Origin: Serripes groenlandicus | Lineage: Eukaryota; Mollusca; Bivalvia; Cardiida; Cardiidae | Assembly: GCA_031761405.1 (NCBI GenBank) | Contig: JASEVX010000011.1 | Coordinates: 42,140,411-42,204,410 of the forward strand | Direction: 5' to 3' | Length of the DNA stretch: 64,000 bases | Shown: positions 12,701 through 19,869 of the stretch, piece by piece | How positions within the stretch are numbered: position 1 is the first letter of the stretch | Layout: each line of letters opens with the position of its first letter | The notes under the pieces: generated by a model | Databases searched by the model: none | Seen by the model: only the letters and a program-made list of their open reading frames with translations | Told to the model about the DNA's origin: nothing | Made by a program: the position numbers and the translations under genes

Positions 12701-15700
12701 CTAGTGTTGATCAGTCACTATTTCGTCTATGTCGGCTGTCAAGTTGGTCCACTGCGTTGAAGCCATAGCCAACAGGACGCTCTCAGGATACCAAAACGTG
12801 GCTGATACATCGTGGGCTTGGCGTGAAACGGTTGTAACTAAAAAAAATACGATGTTAATCACTTCGCCATGAAGTCTTTATAAGCGTTAAATAATTTTTC
12901 GTGGTAAACAATGAAAATTTAGGTGCCATTGCTCGTTCTGAGCAATGGCACCTACATTTGAATTGTTTACAAAGGGGTCAAAATTGCCCTTAAACCAGGG
13001 TTTTCTGATTTTTAGTTACAACCGTTTCACGCCAAGCCCTCGATGTATCAGCCACGTTTTGGTATTAGCCCTTCTTTAGTTCAAGTAGAACGAGTAAATC
13101 AGTCTTCCTGCGCAGTGGACTGTCGCTTTTATGTGACTTAAAGCTCTAGATATAGTTCAATAACGTAGTAAGTACTTTTATATATGTAAATGACGATGTA
13201 TCACGTACATACCAATAACCCTAATTTAAACTTGCCTTCTCGTGAGAAAACCTGTTTGGATGCATACTTAGTGTGTTTTACCATGCCGTGATCTAAATAA
13301 ATTAATCTCAATGCATCAAAACATTGTCCTTTTTTTGTTGAGAAAATGTCTTATATTTTAACAAGTTCAGTCAATGGCCAAGGCTATACGTTGTTTTCAG
13401 ACGTTTATTATAATATTCCATTGAAAAAACATCACATTAAAACCGGATATCTCCAGTTAATCCTGATAACTCAAATAATAGAAAGGACATCGTGGTTATG
13501 AATTCATAAAATTGTAATACGCTTGTGAATAAAGTCCAAAGAACATATTCGGACGTCTTCGAAAGGCAATGGTGTTTTGTACTGCTGGCAATGTAATGTA
13601 CGAAGTATCTATGGTTAGCGAAGACGACATTCGAAGCAACCATCGTAATATTATCCGGAGTGTACTTTCACCGAAAATCATCCATTTCGTTTGCGAATTA
13701 ACAATTTCTTCTGAAAATCGACTACTTTCGTGAATTGCCAAATGAGATTCGATTTTCTCTTTTGGTAGGTGATCAATCAGTGAAATAATCGATCTCATCA
13801 TTCATTTATTTTCCCTCTTTCCTTTTACATATCAACGAAAAGAGTCCTTGTGCGACATCTGCCACCATCGCCTAAAACAATCACGGCTATTAGCAATGAA
13901 CTTCGACGACTTTTTGGCATTGATCTTGATAGCCTTAGGATGCAACAGCACACTGGAAAACGTGAGTATAGTTAGGAGAACAGCTGCTGCCAGGATCCGA
14001 AACTATACAACTCTGAAAACGTTCTCAGTGCTTAGAAAATAACTCCATGCTCCAAATAAGGCATCTGATTGATCAATTGCTTCTCATCAATCATATACTT
14101 GAGCACAAATTCTAAGTACAGATTAAACTTTTATAAATTTGGAACTTGAAAACAGTTTAGTTCTTCCAGAGGACTAGATAAGGGGAGTAAACTTGTCTTC
14201 TCCCCCCACAATATCTCTCTTATCACTCAACCAAACCCTATGCTTTTTGAATACCCACAACATAGGGTTTGAGTGTCAAATAAGGATTTTAGAACATGAA
14301 AAACGCCCCTTATATCTAGAGCTCTGGTTCCAAAACTATAAAAGTTTAATATGTACTCAGACCCTGATCCTTTCCCCACAAAATCGATCTCATAACTCAA
14401 TTAAACCCTAGGATGCGGGTACTCAAAAGGATCGTCTCACTGAGACGAATTGTTTAGTATTAGTAAGATTTTAATTGTGAACAAGTCTCGGACAGTGAAT
14501 GCGCAGTCAATGCACTTCGTTGAAAAGACACTGAAACAGAAACATGCATGTTGCGTGAAAACCGAGGCTGTTTCATTATCAACCCGTGAAAACCGAACGT
14601 ATTTCATTATTTTCCCGTGAAAACCCCGAATGTGTTTAATTATTTTCCCGGAAAACCGAGTGTGTTTCTTTAACTGAGTGTTTCATTATTTTCCCGTGAA
14701 AACTGAGTGTTTCACTATTTACATGTTCTATTGAACAAACCCATGCTCAGTATCTACGCATAACAAACCATGCTCCGTATCTACGCACAACAAACCCATG
14801 ATCAGTATTTACGCACAACAAACATATGCTTAGTATCTACGCACAGCAAACCTAAAGTCAGTATCTACGCACAACAAACCCATGCTTAGTATATACGCAC
14901 AACAAACCCATGCTCAGTATATACGCACAATAAACCCATGCTCAATATATACGCACAACAAACCCATGCTCAGTATATACGCACAACGAACCCATGATCA
15001 GTATGTACGCACAACGAACCCATGCTCAGTATTTACGCACAACAACCCATGCTCAGTACATACGCACAACGAACCCATGCTCAGTAGCTACGCACAACGA
15101 ACCCATGCGCAGTAGCTACGCACAACGAACCCATTACATTACGCAGAGACGATAATGTTGTTTACAAAAGGGTCAAAATTGCCCCTAATCCAGGGTTTTT
15201 AAAATAGGTTTTGAGTTATAACCGTTTCACGCCAAGCCCTCGATATATCCAAATCGGTCTTAATATGTCAACGGAGCTAGAGAAGGTGGGTTTTCAGCAC
15301 GGGTGACTGTAAAATCGAAATGAAATGTATAGTAAATCATCAGTAAGAAACCTTAACAATTGGCTTCGTAACTCTTCCCACTTGCTGCCACATTTTGACG
15401 CATCTGCTGCAGGACGTTTTGAGACAGTGTGTCAAAACGAGAAATTAAACACATTGAGCATTTTCTCCACTTTTCCACAATGGTTCCAACTCTATTAAAT
15501 AATCATACATTCACAGACGTTTATCGTATGTTGAACCATTTTCTGTTTTCAAAGTCGCCGTCTAAAGATAACAAGAAAACGTGGCTCCAAAATGTTACCT
15601 CCTCATTAGACAAGAATATTTTCTGATTCCTTCTCAGAGGACTAAACCCGCACATTTCTTCGGTGGAAAAAATTACAATTGATTCGTTGAAAAACCCCAC

Positions 15701-16420
15701 TTGCTTTACAATCGTTTATTTCTTTTCCTGTTGCTTTATGGGAATGCTTCCTTCGCAAATTTATTTTTCGGCGATAGCTGTTTAACCTCAGTTTTGACCT
15801 AGATGTTAAACAAATGATCTAGATTGTAGACCAATCAAATGTTGTATTTAATGAATAATGTCGAAGAAATAAAGGAAATGAAACGTATTGATTGGTTCAT
15901 ATTTTAGTTGGCGATCTTACGAGAGGCAATAATAAGGTGAAGTTATAAAATGAAATGTTCTGCATACTAAACTTTAATTGTTTTCCTTAAGAAAATAAAT
16001 TTCAGTGAAAAAAATCAGTGAAAACGTATGAAATATAAAATTTAAGAGCAACATATTAATTATTTTTGAAACATGATAAGTTTTCAGTTATTTATCGTCA
16101 ATTGAAACATATACACCTCTTGGGAGCCTCACGTAATCTTCAGTCATGTGACGTTTTCTAGGCCTCGAATGCGCATGTCCCATTTCTTAGTGTCGCCGTT
16201 TATCTTTTTTAAGATATTTCTTGTTTATCTTAACAGCGTGCCCGTAATCTGAGGAATCTCTATTACCGTCTTCCACCAAAAGCAGCCTGATGACAAAGAA
16301 GGACTAGACATATGGGTTTACTCTGCGAAATGGCATGCTATTACAGAAGTGTCAAATGCAGCCCTGTACGTTATCGGTGTTCTGATATATATTTGAATAA
16401 AAAGTTATTGTATTGTGATT
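3635..16420 (+). CDS. Lipocalin-like secreted protein (ApoD type), 7-exon gene model
   Basis: The span covers seven coding exons; each is listed separately. Exon 1 encodes MKFLLLLFACVLPVTC, a clear signal peptide. Exon 2 opens with LVGTWYRFAHY, the GxW motif that begins strand A of lipocalins. Exon 5 carries RVAIDYSKYDINWGC, which fits the central lipocalin strand pattern (xxDYxxYAxxYxC). Exon 6 resembles the helical C-terminal region (LVRHLPPSPKTI, then GIDLDSLRMQ). Exon 7 ends in CP-stop, as the last Cys of ApoD-type lipocalins would. Lengths 105, 137, 133, 64, 121, 119 and 8 coding nt sum to 687 (229 codons), typical for the family. Phases agree only if a 64-nt exon at 11162 is used, so exon 4 and the 3' end of exon 3 are the weak points. 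Exon 1 starts at an acceptor (TTTCAG), so a 5' UTR exon probably lies upstream. Lipocalins bind small hydrophobic ligands outside the cell; the ligand here cannot be told. The family call rests on motifs, not on a search. Confidence 0.68.
3829..4075 (+). repeat. Tandem copies of the exon-1 end and donor, with ATC triplets
   Basis: The segment ACCGAACGTT(T/A)ATGCTGAACAGGTAG(G/A)CCTAATT, which is the end of exon 1 plus its donor, recurs at about 3872 and 3960. Each copy is preceded by (ATC)n and ATCTTTATTTCCGAGAG. The following intron sequence (GATCATTCAGC and CCGGGTTGATTTACTACTG) is also repeated. The extra copies read TTAATG instead of TTTATG, which puts a TAA in the exon frame. Confidence 0.85.
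4118..4335 (+). mobile_element. Decayed TTAA-type palindromic MITE
   Basis: Carries the family's TTTCCCACATGCAGACGCATT arm, the core hairpin AAATTGCTCAACTTGAGCAATTT and the CTACTGCAGATTTGTC arm. The outer ends are decayed. Confidence 0.7.
4442..5080 (+). repeat. Left arm of long inverted repeat
   Basis: Reverse-complement match to about 8575-9214 over its whole length, with scattered substitutions and small indels. Confidence 0.8.
5081..6059 (-). other. Interior of long-inverted-repeat element, with acidic ORF tail on - strand
   Basis: On the - strand a frame ends at 5453 with an acidic tail (motifs RESDDEEAAVEL and DSGNAPDSDDE, then TAA). This resembles a protein C-terminus, but I do not recognise it. 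A 65-70 bp segment at 5560-5630 recurs in inverted orientation at 6000-6075 (CCGCTACGCTA and TACTGCGATTT motifs), so the interior is rearranged. Confidence 0.4.
6060..8480 (-). pseudogene. Decayed Ty3/gypsy-type gag-pol fragment
   Basis: Read on the - strand from 8480 downwards there is a charged gag N-terminal region. Next come PKLPKFEEGKDNMDSYIERF at about 8170-8240 and a capsid/SCAN-like stretch with SYDCWKDLFLREQFINTC at 7840-7910. This continues after a SINE as ELALFLRERVLKSMEE, AEQFVEARG, then a zinc knuckle (YCFVCNRESHLERNVC, one residue longer than CX2CX4HX4C). A retropepsin active-site segment follows (VLRDSGCELAAVRRNL at 7040-7100), then a pol linker piece (KLAQKEDDMLSKLW at 6559-6753). 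The order gag, knuckle, protease, pol is that of Ty3/gypsy elements. A gag-N-like piece (MDFTKWIEAGEPLG) lies out of order at 6060-6180. Frameshifts and stops interrupt it, no reverse transcriptase core or LTR is recognised, and the copy is dead. Confidence 0.72.
7521..7816 (+). repeat. tRNA-headed SINE, family B
   Basis: The tRNA-like head has A box TAGCTCAGTCGGTAGC and B box GAGTTCGAATCCC. A body follows (GGCCAACTTTCTGTCCGACG, later GTGATATGACTGAGAAATTG and GGCGTTAAACCCC), with an (AATC)n tail. The flanking direct repeat TCAAAAACA at 7512-7520 and 7817-7825 is its target duplication. It splits the gypsy gag frame. A sister copy is at 41957-42247. Confidence 0.85.
8575..9214 (-). repeat. Right arm of long inverted repeat
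   Basis: Reverse complement of 4442-5080. Confidence 0.8.
9479..9813 (+). mobile_element. MITE family C, copy 1
   Basis: Ends CAGGGGCGTAGCT and AGCTACGCCCCTG are perfect inverted repeats. Flanking 5-mers AATAG/AATAA look like a 5-bp target duplication with one change. The interior includes the family-F segment with ATGTTGATTTTTCTCACGAGACGG. Confidence 0.85.
9990..10221 (+). mobile_element. TTAA-type palindromic MITE
   Basis: TTAA at both ends, TTAACCTTTTCCCACATACAG and its mirror, CTGCAGCAGACGG arms, and the core hairpin AATTGCTCGTGTTGAGCAATT. It ends about 80 bp before lipocalin exon 2. Confidence 0.85.
10305..10441 (+). CDS. Lipocalin exon 2 (GTWY motif)
   Basis: Acceptor CCTGTCAACAG, donor GTAATG at 10442, entry phase 0, exit phase 2. 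Encodes LVGTWYRFAHYIPCSWSGAG and then a strand with DGMSRLFIDEKDP and QIVNSW. GxWY at the start of the mature protein is the lipocalin signature. Confidence 0.75.
10544..10850 (-). mobile_element. MITE family C, copy 2, at a lipocalin splice acceptor
   Basis: Inverted ends CAGGGGCGTAGCT/AGCTACGCCCCTG, in opposite internal orientation to copies 1 and 3. A perfect 5-bp target duplication CCAGC lies at 10539-10543 and 10851-10855. The duplicated CCAG is the predicted 3' splice site of lipocalin exon 3. Confidence 0.9.
10855..10987 (+). CDS. Lipocalin exon 3 (end uncertain)
   Basis: Entry at CCAG|C in the MITE target duplication gives the phase needed by exon 2. The frame reads ECAECGTRVHFGLHSNTTL, then YNNYNARFFLEIYSQ. 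Two phase-0 donors are possible: GTAGGA at 10988 (used here) or GTTATA at 11009, which would add VGVPPWK. No strong motif, so the frame choice rests on phase and on the lack of stops. Confidence 0.5.
11162..11225 (+). CDS. Lipocalin exon 4 (tentative)
   Basis: Acceptor CTGTTGCAG at 11161. The frame reads IGRYMCRKDRNNYYGIIAVQ, and the donor GTGTTT at 11226 is weak. A phase-0-to-phase-1 exon is required between exons 3 and 5, and this is the best candidate seen. Another exon in 11226-11900 cannot be ruled out. Confidence 0.35.
11903..12023 (+). CDS. Lipocalin exon 5 (central strand)
   Basis: Acceptor TCTAAATTTAAG, donor GTAAGT at 12024, exit phase 2. Encodes MRARVAIDYSKYDINWGCAK and then KKCEDPSLT. 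The DYSKY...WGC pattern matches lipocalin strands near the conserved Cys. Confidence 0.7.
12160..12461 (+). mobile_element. MITE family C, copy 3
   Basis: Ends CAGGGGCGTAGCT/AGCTACGCCCCTG with a perfect 5-bp target duplication ACTTG at 12155-12159 and 12462-12466. Located in lipocalin intron 5. Confidence 0.9.
12789..13065. mobile_element. Palindromic MITE family D, with extended arms
   Basis: The core ends are GGGCTTGGCGTGAAACGGTT and its mirror. The centre is the perfect hairpin AGGTGCCATTGCTC...GAGCAATGGCACCT near 12920-12955. At this copy the inverted repeat continues outward on both sides (CCAAAACGTGGCTGATACATCG mirrored), about 22 bp beyond the ends seen at 18034-18281. Confidence 0.8.
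13066..13842. other. Lipocalin intron 5, remainder
   Basis: No gene supported. A 101-codon - strand open frame at 13496-13801 has no recognisable motif. Confidence 0.4.
13843..13961 (+). CDS. Lipocalin exon 6
   Basis: Acceptor CAACGAAAAG, donor GTGAGT at 13962, entry phase 2, exit phase 1. Encodes TVLVRHLPPSPKTITAIS, then LFGIDLDSLRMQQHTGK. This fits the last strand and C-terminal helix of ApoD-type lipocalins. Confidence 0.68.
14160..14450 (+). repeat. Dispersed repeat with TACTCAAAAGGAT end
   Basis: Contains CACTCAACCAAACCCTATG and its near mirror CATAGGGTTTGAGTGTC, so it is partly palindromic. Related sequence is at 54725-54880 in reverse orientation, and a short relative is at 26280-26390. 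Class unknown. Confidence 0.55.
14565..14720 (+). repeat. Imperfect ~40-bp tandem repeat
   Basis: About four variants of CCCGTGAAAACCGAGTGTGT with TTTCATTATTTT follow each other. Confidence 0.7.
14735..15134 (+). repeat. 28-bp minisatellite, ~14 copies
   Basis: The unit CCCATGCTCAGTATMTACGC plus ACAACAAA repeats at exactly 28-bp spacing with few changes. An open frame through it (14882-15115) only reflects the repeat: three units make an 84-bp codon period. Confidence 0.9.
15135..15247. mobile_element. Half copy of MITE family D
   Basis: TTTACAAAAGGGTCAAAATT through CGTTTCACGCCAAGCCCTCG matches one arm of the copies at 12789 and 18034. Confidence 0.75.
15355..15500 (+). mobile_element. Partial TTAA-type MITE
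   Basis: Keeps the TTCCCACTTGCTGCCACATT arm, CTGCTGCAGGACG and the GAAATTAAACACATTGAGCA core. The right half is missing. Confidence 0.6.
16237..16420 (+). CDS. Lipocalin exon 7 (stop and 3' UTR)
   Basis: Acceptor TATCTTAACAG. Eight coding bases complete KPCP, followed by TAA at 16245-16247. The rest is 3' UTR to about 16420, with AATAAA at 16396-16401. The terminal Cys suits the disulphide that ties the C-terminus in ApoD-type lipocalins. Confidence 0.62.
16396..16401 (+). terminator. Poly(A) signal AATAAA
   Basis: Canonical hexamer about 150 bp after the lipocalin stop. Cleavage probably falls within the next 10-30 bp. Confidence 0.55.
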
Positions 16421-16524
16421 TTGGATTTTGGGTATCAATCTAGACCTTAATAATATACCTCATCGTCGAAAGTATCCAGTGTTTAAGGGTTCATGGGAAT
16501 ATATGTCCACACATACCTACTGAT

Positions 16525-17915
16525 ATTCCAGGGATGGCAAAATCTGGTCAAACAAGGAAATATACGGAAACAGTCTTAAATGATTTCGCCAATCTGGTCA
16601 AACAAGGAAAAATATACGTAAATAGTCTTACTTGAATTTGCAAATCTGGTCAATTATGGCTAAATACGGAAAAGGTCTAACTTGATTTTGCCAATCTGGT
16701 CAATCATGGCTAAATACGGAAAAAGTCTTACTTGGTTTTTGGCTATCTGGTCCAACAAGACTATATACGGAAATAGTCTTACTTGATTTCTCCAATCTGG
16801 TTGAACAAGGCTGTTTACTGAAATAGTCTGAATTGATTTTGCCAATCTAGTCCAACAAGACTATATACGGAAAAAGTCAGAATTGAATTTACTGAAATAG
16901 TCTTACTTGATTTCGTCCATCTGGTTGAACAAGGCTATTTACGGACATACATGTAGTCTTAATTGATTTTGCCAATCTAGTCCAACAAGACTATATACGG
17001 AAATAGTCAGAATTGATTTCGCCACTCTGGTTGAACAAGGCTTTTTACTGAAATAGTCTTACTTGATTTCGCAAATCTAGTCCAACAAAACTATATACGG
17101 AAATAGTCAGAATTGATTTCGTCCATCTGGATGAAGAAGGCTGTTTACTGAAATAGTCTTACTTGATTTCGCCAATCTAGTCCAACAAGACTATATACGG
17201 AAATAGTCAGAATTGATTTCGTCTATCTAGTCCAACAAGACTATATACGGAAATAGTCAGAATTGATTTCGTCCATCTGGTTGAACAAGGCTGTTTACGG
17301 ACATAGTCTTACTTGATTTCTCCAATCTGGTTGAACAAGGCTGTTTACTAAAGTCTTACTTGATTTTGCCAATCTAGTCCAACACGACTATATACGAAAA
17401 TAGTCAGAATTGATTTCGTCTATCTAGTCCAACAAGACTATATACGGAAATAGTCAGAATTGATTTCGTCCATCTGGTTGAACAAGGCTGTTTACTGAAA
17501 TAGTCTTACTTGATTTTGCCAATCTAGTCCAACACGACTATATACGGAAATAGTCAGAATTCATTTCGCCACTCTGGTTGAACAAGGCTGTTTACGGAAA
17601 TAGTCTTAATTGATTTCGCCAATCTAGTCCAACAAGACTATATATGGAAATAGTCAGAATTGATTTCGCCACTCTGGTTGAACAAGGCTTTTTACTGAAA
17701 TAGTCTTACTTGATTTCGCAAATCTAGTCCAACAAAACTATATACGGAAATAGTCAGAATTGATTTTATCCATCTGGATGAAGAAGGCTGTTTACTGAAA
17801 TAGTCTTACTTGATTTTGCCAATCTAGTCTAATTAAGGAAATAGTTTCACTTGATTTCGACATTTTGGTCCAACAAGTCTACATACGGAAAATCTCTAAA
17901 TTGATTTCGCCAATC
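16525..17915 (+). repeat. 50-bp satellite with 100-bp higher-order unit
   Basis: About 27 copies of a 50-bp unit. Two types tend to alternate: TCCAACAAGACTATATACGG with AGTCAGAATTGATTTC, and TTGAACAAGGCTGTTTACTG with AGTCTTACTTGATTTT. Alternation makes a 100-bp dimer. Copies at both edges are more diverged. Confidence 0.92.
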
Positions 17916-18033
17916 TGAACCAAACTCTTTTCCCTTCCTACCCACCTTGAAGGCTGCCAATCGGATCATTATTAGTCGCATAATTACCTTACTGTCGTCT
18001 TCAGGCTAAATATTAGCTCATACTGTAAGCATG

Positions 18034-18281
18034 TCGAGGGCTTGGCGTGAAACAGTTGTAACCAAAAACCTATTTTAAAAACCATTGTTTAGGGGCAATT
18101 TTGACCCTTTTGTAAACAATACGAATTTAGGTGCCATTGCTCAGAACGAGCAATGGCACCTAAATTTCCATTGTTTACCAAGAAAATTGATTTAACGCTT
18201 ATAAAGACTTTATGGCGAAGTGATTAACCTTGGTAAAATATTACCAATTTGAGATACAACCGTTTCACGCCAAGCCCTCGA
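18034..18281. mobile_element. Palindromic MITE family D, full copy
   Basis: TCGAGGGCTTGGCGTGAAAC at the left and its mirror GTTTCACGCCAAGCCCTCGA at the right, with the central hairpin AGGTGCCATTGCTCAGAACG and its arm. Internal orientation is inverted relative to the copy at 12789. Confidence 0.88.
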
Positions 18282-18436
18282 AGTATTATTTAAAAACACA
18301 AAATGCTTTTTAAAAGCGCATATGGAAGTATGATATGGTAATGTTTTTTACTCTACTCTGACCCGTTACTTCTTATCTACTGACGACTTTTGAAATTATC
18401 TTAACAAAAAGTGGAAAACCTATAAATCAAACGAAA

Positions 18437-18680
18437 ATTAATGAATAGAGTTGAAAACGTTATGACAAGAGGCGAAATAGCTTGTTTTAAGCAATTTCTC
18501 CTTTTGTCACAGTGTTTTCAAAATTGTTCTACTGCAGAGGCGTCAGAAAGCGTTTGTTTGTGGAAAGTTGTTAATATATTAAACCTATTGGTATTTTATC
18601 ATTGTCAAAATGCATGCATTCTCTGGGGAATTGGAGGAATGATATTGATATTAAACTGCAGCTAGTGTGGGAAAGGGAAA
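18437..18680 (+). mobile_element. TTAA-type MITE, decayed ends
   Basis: Core GAAATAGCTTGTTTTAAGCA with ATTTCTCCTTTTGTCACAGTG, then CTACTGCAGAGGCGTCAGAA and GCGTTTGTTTGTGG. Confidence 0.7.
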
Positions 18681-19764
18681 TATACTCGTTTTATGCAATT
18701 CCTACTTTCTCCCACAATGTCGTAGAAAAACGTTAATTGACCTTTGAAAAGAAGAGCACTTTTGGTAAAAGCCAACATATGTCATTTTCCGCCCACTACT
18801 AATGTAAGTTTCAAACTTCATGTTTTTGTGGTAATGTGGTGGTTGTCCACCGACCTAGTTCCGATGTCTGTTGAGTCTGCACATTTGTTCTCTATCATAT
18901 TTCTGGGTTAATCTTGTAGAGTATAAACAAAACTATTTGATGTACATGTCTTTAAGATCTGCTTCTATTCCGGGAATGAAGGCCTATATAATTTAGTCTT
19001 GGTTGTTAACAACCTAATATCAGATTGAGAACGATGATTATTTTTTGCATGGAGAAAAATTTATATAAGTTTTAAGAAAATTATTTTCTAATTTCCGCAA
19101 ATGCAGACGGATTTTAATGCATATTCAGCAGAATTATTATTAGATTTTCATTTAAAAAACGTTTCCTTTGGTCTGGATGTGTTTACGTTGTCCGTCCGTC
19201 TCAAAATTGTCGGTATGTGGGACAGGGATACTGTGTATCATAGGACTAGTTCCGTTAGGTTTGTCACTTTGCTTACCTGCCACAAATATGTCAGTTCAAA
19301 GTGTAACGTGCAGGGCTAAAGACACAGAAGATCCCTTCAGCGAAAAGTATACTCAACCCTGAAGGGGTCCACTTGTCTTATATATGTAACCCTAAACTAC
19401 ATCACTTCGAAACGGTGATGTAAATTTGCATATCAAATGCAACGTATACCGAACGTTTTCGTTACAAAAGTATATTTGAAAAGGCGTTTAATAGAGCCGA
19501 ACTTCAGATTCGTCATGTTATATACCAATCAAACGTGGCATATTATTTAATTTTGGTACCCTGCATACAACAGTATTCAAGAACCAGAAAAACATGAATT
19601 AGACTGGTTTACAAGCAGGTTTATCATACAATCAGTTGTGCATGTATTTGATATAGATGGATTATTGTGATACAGTCATACAAAATGAAACTGGTCATTT
19701 GACCGGAGGAAAATAATGATAGGAGTTTCTAAGGAAGACGATTATTTATCGCCTCACCGGAAGG
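18681..19764. other. Intergenic region upstream of PLEKHM2
   Basis: No repeat family dominates and no gene is seen. The 5' UTR and promoter of the PLEKHM2 gene should lie here or in an upstream exon. A CCAAT box-like ACCAATCAAA occurs near 19527, but nothing else supports a promoter call. An in-frame TAG at 19720-19722 bounds the coding frame. Confidence 0.4.
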
Positions 19765-19869
19765 ATGCTTTCCGTAAATGGACGGCCCGTGTTCTCATTG
19801 GAGTCCGTCAACGATCGAATGCGACTGAAGGACAAAATAGTCGCAAATATTGCCAAAGCTGTCAAAAGT
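19765..19869 (+). CDS. PLEKHM2: PLEKHM2 exon 1
   Basis: 35 codons, donor GTAAGT at 19870, phase 0. MRLKDKIVANIAKAVKS aligns with the first helix of vertebrate PLEKHM2 (VKDRILENISLSVKK). The 18 residues before it have no counterpart there, so translation may start at 19819. Confidence 0.8.

Noticed and set aside
13496..13801. 101-codon - strand open frame as a gene
   Set aside because: No recognisable motif, no splice partners, and it lies in the lipocalin intron. Length alone is not enough in this AT-rich sequence.
14882..15115. 77-codon open frame
   Set aside because: It is entirely the 28-bp minisatellite read through three frames.
16525..17915. CRISPR array
   Set aside because: Units are contiguous diverged tandem copies with no unique spacers, and the genome is animal.
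19525..19540. CCAAT-box promoter of PLEKHM2
   Set aside because: A single short match in AT-rich DNA with no other support for a start site.
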